From Colwellia piezophila ATCC BAA-637 (GTDB lineage Bacteria > Pseudomonadota > Gammaproteobacteria > Enterobacterales > Alteromonadaceae): a stretch of DNA of 64,000 bases. The number at the start of each line of letters is the position of its first letter. Position 1 is the stretch's first letter. The position numbers and the translations under genes were made by a program. The notes under the pieces are model-generated. The model saw only the letters and a list, made by a program, of their open reading frames with translations, was not told where the DNA came from and made no database searches. The stretch lies in contig NZ_KB905165.1 in the NCBI RefSeq assembly GCF_000378625.1, positions 288,407-352,406 of the forward strand. Direction: 5' to 3'. Shown here one piece after another: positions 8,995-19,160 of the stretch.

Positions 8995-11010
8995 TTATTT
9001 GCTAAATAAAGCTAACGCAGCATCAACAACTTTATCGACAGTAAAACCAAAGTGCTCTAGTAATACCGGACCTGGAGCAGATTCACCGAAGGTGCTCATG
9101 CCAATGATTTTACCGTTTCTGCCAACATATTTATGCCAGAAATCGACATGGGCTGTTTCAATGGCAATCACGTTTTCAACATCCAGTGGTAATACCGAAT
9201 TTTGATAATCACTCGATTGTGCATCAAACAGATTAGTACAAGGCATAGAAACTACACGCACCTTATGACCCAATTCACGTAATTTAGTGGCAGAATCAGC
9301 CGCTAAACCTACTTCAGAGCCAGTGGCGATTAAGATAACGTCAAGGGAACCTTGGCTATTACTGCTATTGTCGCTAAGGATATAACCACCTTTTTCAATG
9401 GCAGCTACTTGCTCGTTAGTTCTTGCTTGATGTGGTAAACCTTGGCGACTAAAAATGAGTGCAGAAGGACCCTCTTTTCTAATGATGGCAGACTTCCATG
9501 CAGCAGCCGACTCAACTGAATCACATGGGCGCCAGGTATTTAAATTTGGCGTTAAACGTAGGTTAGCAATTTGCTCAATGGGTTGATGTGTTGGGCCATC
9601 TTCACCTTGACCAATAGAGTCATGGGTATAAACAAAAATATTTTGAATACCCATCAATGCTGACATACGTACCGCATTACGGGCATATTCCATAAACATT
9701 AAAAAGGTTGCGCCGTAGTTAATGAAACCGTCATGCAATGAGATACCATTCATGATACCGCTCATCCCAAATTCACGCACACCGTAGAATAAATAGTTCC
9801 CACTGGCATCTTCCGCGCTAATACCTTTTGAACCAGACCATAAAGTAAGGTTAGAGCCGGCTAAGTCAGCAGAGCCGCCAAGCAATTCAGGTAACATGGA
9901 ACCAAACACTTCGATAGCGTTCTGGGACGCTTTTCGACTGGCAATGTGTTGACCTTGCTGCTGACAAAGCTTGATATATTGATTTGCTTTTGCTTCAAAG
10001 TCAGTAGGCAACGCTTTATCAATAACACGACGTTGGTATTCAGCAGCAAGCTCAGGGTGGGCTGCTTTATAAGCGTCAAACTTAGCATGCCAGCTTTGTT
10101 CAGCATCAAAGCCTTTAGCTTTAGCATCCCAGCCCTTATAAACCTCTAGTGGGATTTCAAATGGTGCATGTGGCCAGTTCAAAAATTCACGGGCTGCAGC
10201 AATTTCGTCATCGCCAAGTGGTGCGCCATGGCAACTGTGGCTACCTGATTTATTTGGTGAGCCAAAACCAATAATTGTTTTACAACAAATCATGGTGGGT
10301 TTGTCGGTAATCGCTTTCGCTTGAGCAATTGCATCGCTAATGGCTTGTGAGTCATGACCATCTATGTTACTAATGACATGCCAGCCGTAAGCTTCAAAAC
10401 GGGCAGGCGTATTATCAGTAAACCAACCTTCAACATTTCCGTCAATTGAAATACCGTTGTCATCCCAAAAAGCAATTAACTTACCTAATCCTAAAGTGCC
10501 TGCCAAAGAACAAACTTCATGTGAAAGTCCTTCCATTAAACAACCATCACCTAAGAAACAATAGGTAAAATGATCAACAATATGATGACCTTTACGGTTA
10601 AATTGAGCCGCTAAGGTTTTCTCAGCAATCGCCATACCGACAGCGTTTGATACGCCTGCACCTAATGGTCCTGTAGTTGTTTCAATACCTGGCGTATAGC
10701 CATATTCTGGATGGCCTGGGGTCTTAGAGTGTAATTGCCTAAACTGCTTAAGTTCATCAATGGGTAAATCGTAGCCTGATAAATGGAGGAGAGAATAAAT
10801 AAGCATTGAGCCATGGCCGTTCGATAATACAAAACGGTCGCGGTCAGCCCAATTAGGGTTGCTTGGGTTATGTTTAAGAAAGTCGTTCCATAATACCTCA
10901 GCAATATCTGCCATGCCCATAGGTGCACCAGGGTGACCTGATTGTGCTTTTTGTACTGCATCCATGCTTAATGCTCGAATCGCATTTGCGAGGTCTTTTC
11001 TAGAAGACAT
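8995..11010 (-). CDS. tkt: Transketolase
   Basis: A 671-residue thiamine-diphosphate enzyme that moves two-carbon units between ketose and aldose phosphates in the non-oxidative pentose phosphate pathway. The length is standard. Visible signatures are [18 protein letters not shown] near the N-terminus, the ThDP-binding GDGCLMEG region and the [12 protein letters not shown] motif of the pyrimidine domain. Its position downstream of xylA, xylB and tal indicates a dedicated copy that processes xylulose-5-phosphate. The organism may carry a second housekeeping copy elsewhere; this window cannot show that. Confidence 0.96.
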   Translation of the reverse strand: MSSRKDLANAIRALSMDAVQKAQSGHPGAPMGMADIAEVLWNDFLKHNPSNPNWADRDRFVLSNGHGSMLIYSLLHLSGYDLPIDELKQFRQLHSKTPGHPEYGYTPGIETTTGPLGAGVSNAVGMAIAEKTLAAQFNRKGHHIVDHFTYCFLGDGCLMEGLSHEVCSLAGTLGLGKLIAFWDDNGISIDGNVEGWFTDNTPARFEAYGWHVISNIDGHDSQAISDAIAQAKAITDKPTMICCKTIIGFGSPNKSGSHSCHGAPLGDDEIAAAREFLNWPHAPFEIPLEVYKGWDAKAKGFDAEQSWHAKFDAYKAAHPELAAEYQRRVIDKALPTDFEAKANQYIKLCQQQGQHIASRKASQNAIEVFGSMLPELLGGSADLAGSNLTLWSGSKGISAEDASGNYLFYGVREFGMSGIMNGISLHDGFINYGATFLMFMEYARNAVRMSALMGIQNIFVYTHDSIGQGEDGPTHQPIEQIANLRLTPNLNTWRPCDSVESAAAWKSAIIRKEGPSALIFSRQGLPHQARTNEQVAAIEKGGYILSDNSSNSQGSLDVILIATGSEVGLAADSATKLRELGHKVRVVSMPCTNLFDAQSSDYQNSVLPLDVENVIAIETAHVDFWHKYVGRNGKIIGMSTFGESAPGPVLLEHFGFTVDKVVDAALALFSK

Positions 11011-11186
11011 ACCAATACCTTATATGATGCCAATTTTGTTAATAGATTTTATATTTATGGCAAAGTAATTAAATAAAAAGAATGAAATACATCGTGAGAA
11101 TTAGCTTGTGTAAATGATATAAATGAAGTTGATTTTATTACACTAGCTCTGAAATTTGATGTGTTTCATGTAAACGCTGTTGCTTA

Positions 11187-11238
11187 AAAGCCGATAATGA
11201 AAATACCATGCATTTGGTAAACTCTATTTTCGGCTATT
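11187..11238 (-). terminator. Imperfect hairpin downstream of tal
   Basis: On the minus strand GCCGAAAATA pairs with TATTTT and TCGGC (asymmetrical by 5 nt), with an inner TACCA/TGGTA stem, followed by TTTT. It lies in the 242-nt gap between tal and tkt, just after the tal stop. It may end or attenuate the xylB-xylA-tal transcript before tkt. Confidence 0.45.
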
Positions 11239-11252
11239 TAATTCCAAGCTGA

Positions 11253-12206
11253 TTACGCTATTGCTGACTGATTAACTAAGTCAGAAACCAAGAGATCTAA
11301 GATAGCTTGATCTTTGGCGAAATTACGAATGCCTTCAGCAAGCTTTTCACTCGCCATAGCATCTTCGTTATGTTGCCAAGCAAAGGTAGATTCAGTTAAT
11401 GGCATAATCTCATCTTGGCTTTTGCTTACTACGTTATCCGCAGATAACTTAGTGATAAGAGGAGCTTCTGTCGCTTGTAGTTCATTTAATAACTTAGGTG
11501 CGATAGTCAATAAATCACAACCCGCTAATTCAATGATTTCGCCGATATTGCGGAAGCTTGCGCCCATCACAACCGTGTTATAACCATATTGTTTGTAATA
11601 ATTATAAATAGCGGTAACAGATTGAACACCGGGATCATCGCTGCCAACAAAGTCTTTGCCTTCTGTTTTTTTGTACCAATCAAGGATACGACCAACAAAC
11701 GGTGAAATTAAAGTCACGTTTGCTTCAGCACAGGCAATGGCTTGCGCTTTAGAAAATAGTAGCGTTAAGTTACAAGCAATGCCTTCTTTTTCAAGCTGCT
11801 CAGCCGCTTTAATGCCTTGCCACGTCGAGGCTAACTTGATTAATACACGCTTTTTGTCAATACCTGCCGCTTGGTAAAGGCTAATAAGTTTACGGCCTTT
11901 TTCAATACTGGCTTGAATATCAAACGATAAACGGGCATCTACTTCAGAAGAAATTCGACCCGGTACGTGTTTCAGTATTTCACAACCAAAATTAACGATT
12001 AATTGGTCACAAATATCATCAACATTGTTGCCTGATTTTTCAATAGCATTTTCAATTAAATGTTGATATTGCGGCAGTTTTGCGGCTTGTAAAATTAACG
12101 ATGGGTTCGTCGTTGCATCAGTTGGGTTCAAACTCTTGATAGAGTCAACGTCACCGCTGTCGGCTACAACAACAGTCACTTTTTTTAATTGTTCTAATAA
12201 ATTCAT
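11253..12206 (-). CDS. tal: Transaldolase
   Basis: A 317-residue class I aldolase that moves a dihydroxyacetone unit from sedoheptulose-7-phosphate to glyceraldehyde-3-phosphate. The length matches TalB-type enzymes. Visible motifs are [10 protein letters not shown] near the N-terminus and [14 protein letters not shown], which carries the Schiff-base lysine. It lies 57 nt behind xylA in the same direction, so it is probably cotranscribed with the xylose genes. With transketolase it converts xylulose-5-phosphate into glycolytic intermediates. Confidence 0.96.
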   Translation of the reverse strand: MNLLEQLKKVTVVVADSGDVDSIKSLNPTDATTNPSLILQAAKLPQYQHLIENAIEKSGNNVDDICDQLIVNFGCEILKHVPGRISSEVDARLSFDIQASIEKGRKLISLYQAAGIDKKRVLIKLASTWQGIKAAEQLEKEGIACNLTLLFSKAQAIACAEANVTLISPFVGRILDWYKKTEGKDFVGSDDPGVQSVTAIYNYYKQYGYNTVVMGASFRNIGEIIELAGCDLLTIAPKLLNELQATEAPLITKLSADNVVSKSQDEIMPLTESTFAWQHNEDAMASEKLAEGIRNFAKDQAILDLLVSDLVNQSAIA

Positions 12207-12263
12207 AATAATGCCTTTATTAGAGCCAGAGATATATTAAGTCTCTGGCTCTTTACGCTTAAA

Positions 12264-13580
12264 TTAAACGTAACGGTTAACGATGTTTTCAAGTAGCTCT
12301 TGGCGACCAGACTCTTGCTTAGGATTAATATCATTGTCTAATACTAATTTAGACAAGCTATCTAAGCTGTGATCACCCGACATAATGCTTTGGCCTAATT
12401 GACCTTTCCAACCAGCGTAACGCTCGTCAACGAAGTTAGATAATGGTGCATCTTCAATTAATTTAGCCGCGTTTAATAACGCTTTAGCCATAGTGTCCAT
12501 ACCGCCAATGTGAGCGATGAATAAATCATCACGCTCACATGATTGACGACGTAACTTAGTATCGAAGTTGAAACCACCTGTGTCTAAGCCACCATTTTTT
12601 AAGATTTCATACATTACTAAAGTACATTCAGCTACATCGTTAGGGAATTGGTCAGTATCCCAACCGTTTTGCATGTCGCCACGGTTAGCATCAATACTAC
12701 CCAAAATTCCTTCAGCACAAGCAACAGCCACTTCGTGATGGAAGCTATGACCCGCAAGTGTTGCATGGTTAGCTTCAATGTTTACATGTACTTCACCAGC
12801 GATACCGTGTTTGTGTAAGAAACCCGCAACAGTCGCTGTATCGTAATCGTATTGGTGTTTAGTAGGCTCTTGCGGCTTGGGCTCAATTAATAACTTACCT
12901 TTAAAACCAATTTTGTGTTTATGTTCAATAACCATTTTAAGGAAGCGTGCGTATTGCTCGCCTTCTTGTGCAAGGTCAGTGTTTAATAAGGTATCGTAAC
13001 CTTCACGACCACCCCAAAGTACGTAGTTTTCACCACCTAAACGATGAGTTACATCCATTGCGTGCTTAACTTGTGCAGCAGCATAAGCATATAAATCAGG
13101 GTTAGGGTTGGTTGAACCACCCGCACAAAAACGGGCATTTGAAAATAAGTTAGCAGTACCCCATAAAAGCTTAATACCAGTACGCTGCATTTCTTTTTCA
13201 AAAATACCAACAATGTGATCTACATTGTCGTGGAATTCTTGTAATGAATCACCTTCAGGTGCGATATCTGCGTCATGGAAGCAAAAATAAGGTGTACCTA
13301 ATTTTTCGAAGAACTCAAAAGCTACTTTCGCTTTTTGCTCAGCAAGTTCTAGTTGGTTCGCTCCTGATTTGATCCAAGGACGATCGAACGTACCAGCACC
13401 AAAGATGTCTGAACCCGCCCAACAAAAGTTGTGCCAGTAACAAGCAGCAAAACGTAAATGCTCCTTCATTGTTTTACCCAGTACTACTTGGTTTTCGTCA
13501 TAGTAACGAAAGGCTAATGGGTTAGTGCTGTCAGGACCTTTAAATTGGATTTTTTTTACATTTTCAAAAAACTGGCTCAT
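12264..13580 (-). CDS. xylA: Xylose isomerase
   Basis: Converts D-xylose to D-xylulose in the cytoplasm. The 438-residue length is that of the larger (class II) bacterial form. Diagnostic stretches are [14 protein letters not shown] (catalytic histidine and aspartate), [30 protein letters not shown] (metal-binding glutamate) and [19 protein letters not shown]. It lies between xylB and tal with short spacers (52 and 57 nt), indicating one operon under the palindromic operator before xylB. AGGAGAATAAC precedes the start and supplies a good ribosome binding site. Confidence 0.97.
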   Translation of the reverse strand: MSQFFENVKKIQFKGPDSTNPLAFRYYDENQVVLGKTMKEHLRFAACYWHNFCWAGSDIFGAGTFDRPWIKSGANQLELAEQKAKVAFEFFEKLGTPYFCFHDADIAPEGDSLQEFHDNVDHIVGIFEKEMQRTGIKLLWGTANLFSNARFCAGGSTNPNPDLYAYAAAQVKHAMDVTHRLGGENYVLWGGREGYDTLLNTDLAQEGEQYARFLKMVIEHKHKIGFKGKLLIEPKPQEPTKHQYDYDTATVAGFLHKHGIAGEVHVNIEANHATLAGHSFHHEVAVACAEGILGSIDANRGDMQNGWDTDQFPNDVAECTLVMYEILKNGGLDTGGFNFDTKLRRQSCERDDLFIAHIGGMDTMAKALLNAAKLIEDAPLSNFVDERYAGWKGQLGQSIMSGDHSLDSLSKLVLDNDINPKQESGRQELLENIVNRYV

Positions 13581-13632
13581 GTTATTCTCCTAGTTAATAC
13601 TGTTTATTTAAGTTGAATGTTGCTTGCAAAGG

Positions 13633-15090
13633 TTAAAAATGTTCTTTTAAACTTTGATAAAGTTGTTGATATTTTAAGTGTTGCGCAGGGTAGTAGTTTG
13701 TCATTTGTTGCTGGGGTTCGATCACATGGTCTACTTCACTGGCGATACAAACATCACTGACATTAAGCTTGTTAACGCCAATTTTAGCTAAACGTGCCGC
13801 GCCCAGGGCAGGGCCAACTTCACCACCTTTTCGGTAGGTCAATGGTTTGTTGAGTACACTGGCAAGGATTTTGCCCCAAAGCTTGCTACGAGAACCGCCA
13901 CCAATAACGGAAACTTGATCTATTTTTGTACCGGCTGCAACAAGCGCTTGTTGGCCATCGGCAAAGGCAAATGCAATACCTTCTAGTACGGCACGACATA
14001 GCTCTGCAGCGCCGGTGTTATGGCCTAAACCAAAAAATACACCTTGGGCATGTGGGTTGTTATGCGGTGTTCTTTCACCCGATAAATAAGGTAAAAACAT
14101 CACTGATGAAGGGGTTGAGAAATCGAGTTTTTCAACGTCATCTAATAAGGTTTTTTCATCGGCAAAGTCGGTTAACTTTGTTACCCAAGATAAACAACTT
14201 GCGGCACTTAAAACAACTGCCATTTGATGCCAGGTATTTGGTACACAATGACAGAAAGTATGAACAGCACTGTCTGGATTTGGCTTGTATGCTTCATTGG
14301 CGACGAAATAGACACCTGAAGTACCTAGTGATAAAAAGGCCTCGTTAGGATTGATAACACCAATACCTGCGGCACCCGCAGCATTGTCGCCAGCACCTGC
14401 AGCAACAGGCACTTGCTTCATGCCCCAGTTAGCAGCGATATCAGCGGTTAAAATTCCCGTTACTTCAGTACCTTCGTATAACTTAGGCATATGTGATTCA
14501 TTTAAGCCCGTTACGGCCAACATTTCACTAGACCATTGGCGGTTTTCTACGTCTAACCAAAGTGTGCCGGCGCTGTCTGACATATCAGAAGCAAAATCAC
14601 CGGTCATGAGAAACCTAAGATAGTCTTTTGGCAATAATACTTTGTTAACTCTAGCGAATAACTCCGGCTCGTTTTGCGCTATCCACAGCAGTTTTGGCGC
14701 AGTAAAACCTGGCATAGCAATATTGCCGGTTATGTTACGAGAGTTGGGTTGACGTTTTTCAATTTCGATGCATTGCTGCTGGCTTCGGCCATCGTTCCAC
14801 AAAATGGCAGGACGAATAATGTCATTGTTATCATCTAATAACGTAGCACCATGCATTTGACCAGATAAACCAATTGCTTTAATCGCAAGTAATTCTTGAG
14901 GATACTTACTTTTAAGCTCGGCTATCGCATCATTCGTTGCTTGCCACCAGTGCTGAGGATTTTGTTCAGACCACAGCGGTTGAGGAATAGAAACCTCTAA
15001 TGCAGCAGATGCCTGAGCTATTAATGTATCGTTATCATTAAGAATGATTACTTTTACACCGGATGTTCCTAAATCAATACCTAAATACAT
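13633..15090 (-). CDS. xylB: Xylulokinase
   Basis: Phosphorylates D-xylulose to xylulose-5-phosphate with ATP. This is a 485-residue FGGY carbohydrate kinase. The N-terminal phosphate motif LGIDLGTSGVKVI, the LSGQMHGATLLD region and the C-terminal IGGGSRSKLWGKILA signature are visible. The start at 15090 is chosen because MYLGIDLGTSG is the usual N-terminus; the longer ORF to 15150 would overlap the operator palindrome at 15107-15128. It is the first gene of the xylB-xylA-tal-(tkt-pgi) operon. The family also includes other pentulose kinases, but the xylA neighbour makes xylulokinase the best call. Confidence 0.95.
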   Translation of the reverse strand: MYLGIDLGTSGVKVIILNDNDTLIAQASAALEVSIPQPLWSEQNPQHWWQATNDAIAELKSKYPQELLAIKAIGLSGQMHGATLLDDNNDIIRPAILWNDGRSQQQCIEIEKRQPNSRNITGNIAMPGFTAPKLLWIAQNEPELFARVNKVLLPKDYLRFLMTGDFASDMSDSAGTLWLDVENRQWSSEMLAVTGLNESHMPKLYEGTEVTGILTADIAANWGMKQVPVAAGAGDNAAGAAGIGVINPNEAFLSLGTSGVYFVANEAYKPNPDSAVHTFCHCVPNTWHQMAVVLSAASCLSWVTKLTDFADEKTLLDDVEKLDFSTPSSVMFLPYLSGERTPHNNPHAQGVFFGLGHNTGAAELCRAVLEGIAFAFADGQQALVAAGTKIDQVSVIGGGSRSKLWGKILASVLNKPLTYRKGGEVGPALGAARLAKIGVNKLNVSDVCIASEVDHVIEPQQQMTNYYPAQHLKYQQLYQSLKEHF

Positions 15091-15106
15091 ATCATGTCTT
15101 TTTAAT

Positions 15107-15128
15107 GTAATGTTAGCGCTAACATTAC
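15107..15128. promoter_or_regulatory. XylR/LacI-type operator before xylB
   Basis: A perfect 22-bp palindrome centred on TGTTAGCGCTAACA lies 17 nt before the xylB start codon. The core has the central CG and symmetry of LacI-family operators and closely matches the XylR box described in Xanthomonas (TGGTAGCGCTAACA). Repression of the xyl operon, relieved by xylose, is inferred. The LacI gene at 5941 is the nearest candidate repressor. Confidence 0.8.
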
Positions 15129-15150
15129 CATTGGTTTTATGGTTGTTCAA

Positions 15151-15949
15151 TGGTTTTTATCTAAATTTTACTTAATGCTATTGAGTGATTGTATTTTTAT
15201 TATTTGGTTGCAGAATAATATTTATTGACCTGAGTGGTTATTTTCTTTTTAGAAATAAAGTATTTAACTAATGTTTCCTGGCTTCTTTCCCATATTTAGC
15301 TCTGTCTTGACAGATTGCAATTACTGCGGGTTATCTATAAAGCTTATCTGATTGTGTACCTATTTGTATAACTCTACAGAGGTGTTAAAAAACGATTAGA
15401 ATGAGTCAAATGCAATTTAATTGTTAGCGCTACCGGTGAGGCGGTTTTTATCTTGGGAATTTATAGACATTGCTTACGTTAGCGTTTGTTTCTACTAACG
15501 GCAGCTTCTCACTAGAACTTGACCTTTTTGACAAGATTGGAAGCGCAACTATTGCCATGAAAACGATGGCTTTAGATACTGAAAATAGTTCTAGAAAAGG
15601 CTGCTCATGCCAAAAACTGTTGCTTGGTATTCTTCATCATTACAGATATTAGCCCAACGATTAACTTGAAATACTTTAGGAGTACTAGCAGCTTTGGTTA
15701 GGTAATTTCTTTACGCTTCATTATTTGAATCGTTATCTGTCATATTTCATCTTTAATATACTTTAAGGGTGTGATATAAACGTTTTCATAATTTATTACT
15801 ATAAGACTCAGTATTAACAAAAAACTAAGTTTTTATTTTTCCATGTAAGCAAAGTAAAAGTGTCTCTTTATATAATAGGCTCTGAAATGATAAACCCCCC
15901 TTAAGTTTATTTTGCTGTTGTTTCGTTATATTTTAGTTGTTAAGGGGTA
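15151..15949. other. Long intergenic region between xylB and the TonB receptor
   Basis: No convincing gene is visible; the 60-codon frame at 15470-15652 has no recognisable domain or ribosome binding site. The region holds the second XylR-like box (15422-15435). It also holds a minus-strand match to the AGGG-N17-GTCTA motif (AAGGG on the complement of 15898-15902, 17 nt, GCCTA on the complement of 15876-15880), pointing toward xylB with one mismatch in the -10 part. Confidence 0.5.
15422..15435. promoter_or_regulatory. Second XylR-like box upstream of xylB
   Basis: TGTTAGCGCTACCG on the plus strand reads CGGTAGCGCTAACA on the minus strand, one base from the Xanthomonas XylR box. It lies about 300 nt upstream of the first operator. 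Two spaced operators would allow DNA looping by a LacI-type tetramer, or this one could serve a divergent transcript. Confidence 0.6.
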
Positions 15950-15955
15950 GTGCTT

Positions 15956-18900
15956 TTGAAGTCTATCTGTTGTCTAGTTACTAAAGTTCGTGCAGTTATA
16001 TTTTTTATATTTATAACGTCGCTCAGTGCCAATGTGCAGTCGCAGGAACTCGATAAGAGCCATCATTTCACGATTAAGAGCAAGCTGGCTGTCAAGTCGC
16101 TCATTGAATTGTCTGTTCAATCTGGTTATTTATTCCTGATCCCTTACGACGTGCTCGAAGGGGTATCTACAACTAAAATATCTGGCCAATATACTGTATC
16201 GCAAGCACTTGAATTGATGTTTAAGGATAGTACCATCACCGTCGATATCGACGAACATGGTGATATAGTTGCTGTTAAAAGAGCTTCAGCCCCTCTTGAA
16301 ACCCCTGACATTGAAATTGTTAAAATAACTGGTATTCGATCCAGTTGGGATACCAGCCAAATCAATAAATACAGTGCTAATACCATTACCGAAAGTGTTG
16401 TTGCACAAGACACCGGAAAATTTCCAGATGATAACCTCGCCAGTACGCTTAAAAGAGTCTCGGGTATCACAGCAGGTACAAGTCATGGGGCAGCTAAAAA
16501 TATTGCGGTACGAGGTTTTGGCTCGCAATTTAATCTAGTCTTGATGAATGGTCGCAAATTGGCCAGCAGCACGATCACTAGAGGTTTCGATTTTCAGTCG
16601 ATACCCAGTGAACTGGTGTCTGAAGCCACCATATATAAAACCTCACTGGCAAACTTACCAGAGGGCGGCATTAGTTCCACTATAAATCTTGAAACACAAA
16701 AACCGTTAAAAGCACTCAACTCTGCAAACATAGTAAAATTAAATTTAAACTATGAAGATTCTACCAAAAAACCAGGACTTGGCGTTTTTATTAGTATCAA
16801 CGAAAGCTTTCTTCAAGATAAGGTCGGTATGTCACTTGCCATCTCACACCAAGAGCGAGATTTTTATACTGACTCTGCTACGGCTGGCAGTTGGCATCCA
16901 ATAACCGTATCAGAAGAGCAAACGAGTGATTTTTTTAAAGATGCTAAAGGCAATGGTGCAGGAAATTATTGGCGGCCATCAAAAAATAACAATAGCAGGT
17001 CTTGGCAGCAGCGCTCAAGCACAGGTATTGTTAGTGCTTTACAGTACGCTGACGACAATATAAAAGTTACCTTTGATACTTTACATTCTAACTTTTCTAC
17101 CGACTCAAAATCAATTTCAGCCGCTTATTTTCTTGATCCTACTACTATCCATAATGCTGAAGTTGGCGAAAATAACGTTATTGAAAGCCTTGATTATGTT
17201 AGATTTCCGGAAATGGTTAATCACACCACGCAGCGTCATCTTAATATGCAAATGTATGGCTTAAATATTGAGTGGGAATTAAATAATAACTTGTTTAGCC
17301 ATTGGGATGTTTCTTATTCTAGTTCTAAAAATAAACCTAGCGATAAAACTAGTACAGTCGTGATTCGGGGGCCTGAATCAACCATGCGTATAGATCATGC
17401 CGATAATACCGTGTTACCAGTAGCTAGCATATTGTCTAGTCAAACAGATGACGGTGCTACATTTCAGTATTCATCGTTGGATGAATATAAAAGTTGGTTT
17501 GTTGGACGTAGTGGCGATCAACTTATCGAAGATATCACAGCGTTTACTTTTGAATTAAATTGGTATCCAGACTTGCCGCTGTTGACCCGAGTTCAAGTGG
17601 GTAGTGCGTACAGCCTAAATAATTTTGATAATATCCATCGAGTCAATGAAGATATATTTTTTTATGGCGGTGGCAACTATGTTGATATACCAAGCAATTT
17701 TTTATCATTATTGGATGTCTCTGACTTATTCCCAAACACAAACCACTCAGCTTTTAATACTTGGGCAGATTTTGATGCTGAAGAAGTGATCCAATATTTA
17801 GAGTCGGATGAAGCCTTGTTGGCAAGAGATAAAACAATAGGTGCGGAACCAGGCACTTCAAAATCTCAATTTCCAAATTCTGCAATGAATAGTGTTATAT
17901 CGCCAGATAAAACATTCCACGTTAAAGAGCACAATTTTGCTGGATATTTAAGTGTGTTGTTTGAAACAGAAATCGCTAATATGCCTTTTATCACCAACCT
18001 CGGTGTCAGACTATCAAAAACTAATATAGAGCTAAATGGTCATCAAGCTAACTTAAGCGATCTCATTTTACATCCTGATGTCAACAATAGGTTGATTGCT
18101 TTTTATGATGAACCCACCGCAGTTAATAGTAAAAAAGATTACTTTTATGTTTTACCAAACCTTAACCTTAGACTAAATATCACAGACGCATTGGTCACCC
18201 GCTTTGCTGTTTCTAAAACCTTGACCAGACCTAACTTCTCAAGTCTTGGTCCGGCTTATAGTTATACAGGAACAATATATCATTCTGCGATGAATGTTAG
18301 AAAAGCTAACACTGAGTTAGAGCCTTATATTTCAACTAACTATGATTTCGCCTTGGAATGGTATGACGAAAAGGCTGGTTATTTATCTATTGGCCTTTTT
18401 CGTAAAAACCTTGACGGTTTTATTGTTACGTCTACCGAGCGTGAAGGCATAACTATAGAAAACTCAAGTAATCTTACCACCGAGAATATCCAAGGTAATA
18501 CAGCCTACTTCAACGTTAATCAAGATAATAATCTTACCAAAACAAATGTTCAGGGTATCGAACTTTCATTTCAGCACAGCTTTAGATATTTACCGAGTAT
18601 ATTGGCAAATTTTGGCGTAAGAATGAATGGCACCTGGGTAGATATAGAAGATGAATTTCAACAGGACAACTTTAGCAATGCCATAACCTTACCCGGGCTA
18701 AGTGATTCAAAAAATATAATTTTATACTATGAAGACTCTGTTTTTGAAGCGAGATTGGCTTATAGTAGTAGAGATGAATACTTCTCTCAGTATTCAACAA
18801 GCGAAAGCTTAGAGCCTGAATTTGTTGAAAAATACAAGCAATTGGATTTTCGTATGAGTTATTACCTAAATAAGAACACACAAGTGTTCATTGATGGTAT

Positions 18901-19009
18901 TAACCTTACAGGTGAAGTGGTTAAAGTTAGAGGCCGCTATGAAAATCAGTTTCTACATTACCAGGATGCTGGTCGCAGATTTAGCCTTGGCATCAGGACT
19001 AAATTTTAG
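15956..19009 (+). CDS. TonB-dependent receptor with N-terminal STN signalling domain (TonB-Xanth-Caul type)
   Basis: An outer-membrane receptor of about 1017 residues. After a signal peptide (ends near SLSANVQS) come an STN domain (about residues 37-110), a plug containing GKFPDDNLASTLKRVSGI and RGFGSQFNLVLMNG, and a beta-barrel ending in phenylalanine (GIRTKF). It probably imports an oligosaccharide using TonB energy. An STN domain contacts a FecR-type anti-sigma factor in FecA-like systems; the sigma/FecR pair at the window end is a candidate partner. TTG at 15956 is chosen because AAGGGG (15942-15947) sits 8 nt before it; GTG at 15950 is only 2 nt away. No clear AGGG-type promoter was found before it. 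Confidence 0.9.
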   Translation: MKSICCLVTKVRAVIFFIFITSLSANVQSQELDKSHHFTIKSKLAVKSLIELSVQSGYLFLIPYDVLEGVSTTKISGQYTVSQALELMFKDSTITVDIDEHGDIVAVKRASAPLETPDIEIVKITGIRSSWDTSQINKYSANTITESVVAQDTGKFPDDNLASTLKRVSGITAGTSHGAAKNIAVRGFGSQFNLVLMNGRKLASSTITRGFDFQSIPSELVSEATIYKTSLANLPEGGISSTINLETQKPLKALNSANIVKLNLNYEDSTKKPGLGVFISINESFLQDKVGMSLAISHQERDFYTDSATAGSWHPITVSEEQTSDFFKDAKGNGAGNYWRPSKNNNSRSWQQRSSTGIVSALQYADDNIKVTFDTLHSNFSTDSKSISAAYFLDPTTIHNAEVGENNVIESLDYVRFPEMVNHTTQRHLNMQMYGLNIEWELNNNLFSHWDVSYSSSKNKPSDKTSTVVIRGPESTMRIDHADNTVLPVASILSSQTDDGATFQYSSLDEYKSWFVGRSGDQLIEDITAFTFELNWYPDLPLLTRVQVGSAYSLNNFDNIHRVNEDIFFYGGGNYVDIPSNFLSLLDVSDLFPNTNHSAFNTWADFDAEEVIQYLESDEALLARDKTIGAEPGTSKSQFPNSAMNSVISPDKTFHVKEHNFAGYLSVLFETEIANMPFITNLGVRLSKTNIELNGHQANLSDLILHPDVNNRLIAFYDEPTAVNSKKDYFYVLPNLNLRLNITDALVTRFAVSKTLTRPNFSSLGPAYSYTGTIYHSAMNVRKANTELEPYISTNYDFALEWYDEKAGYLSIGLFRKNLDGFIVTSTEREGITIENSSNLTTENIQGNTAYFNVNQDNNLTKTNVQGIELSFQHSFRYLPSILANFGVRMNGTWVDIEDEFQQDNFSNAITLPGLSDSKNIILYYEDSVFEARLAYSSRDEYFSQYSTSESLEPEFVEKYKQLDFRMSYYLNKNTQVFIDGINLTGEVVKVRGRYENQFLHYQDAGRRFSLGIRTKF

Positions 19010-19094
19010 TTGCTATGAACGAGGTTATCCCCAAAAAATTAATCGCCACAACAAGATGAAAACTGTCAGCTGCCATAAACCATTATATGGCCTA

Positions 19095-19158
19095 GCTACT
19101 TTAAGGCTGCCAAAACAAGGCGTTGAATGTAACTTAAAGTAGCAGGACACTATTTTTT
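19095..19158. terminator. Hairpin between the convergent TonB receptor and sulfatase
   Basis: GCTACTTTAAG (19095-19105) pairs perfectly with CTTAAAGTAGC (19133-19143), and a T-run follows (about 19151-19157). It lies after the receptor stop and before the sulfatase 3' end, so it may end both transcripts. The loop is long (27 nt), which lowers confidence. Confidence 0.5.
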
Positions 19159-19160
19159 TA

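Noticed and set aside
15470..15652. 60-codon plus-strand frame between xylB and the TonB receptor
   Set aside because: No ribosome binding site, no domain and no composition like the neighbouring genes.
15942..15970. AAGGGG followed by GTCTA at the start of the first TonB receptor gene
   Set aside because: The spacing is about 14 nt and the AAGGGG is better explained as the ribosome binding site.
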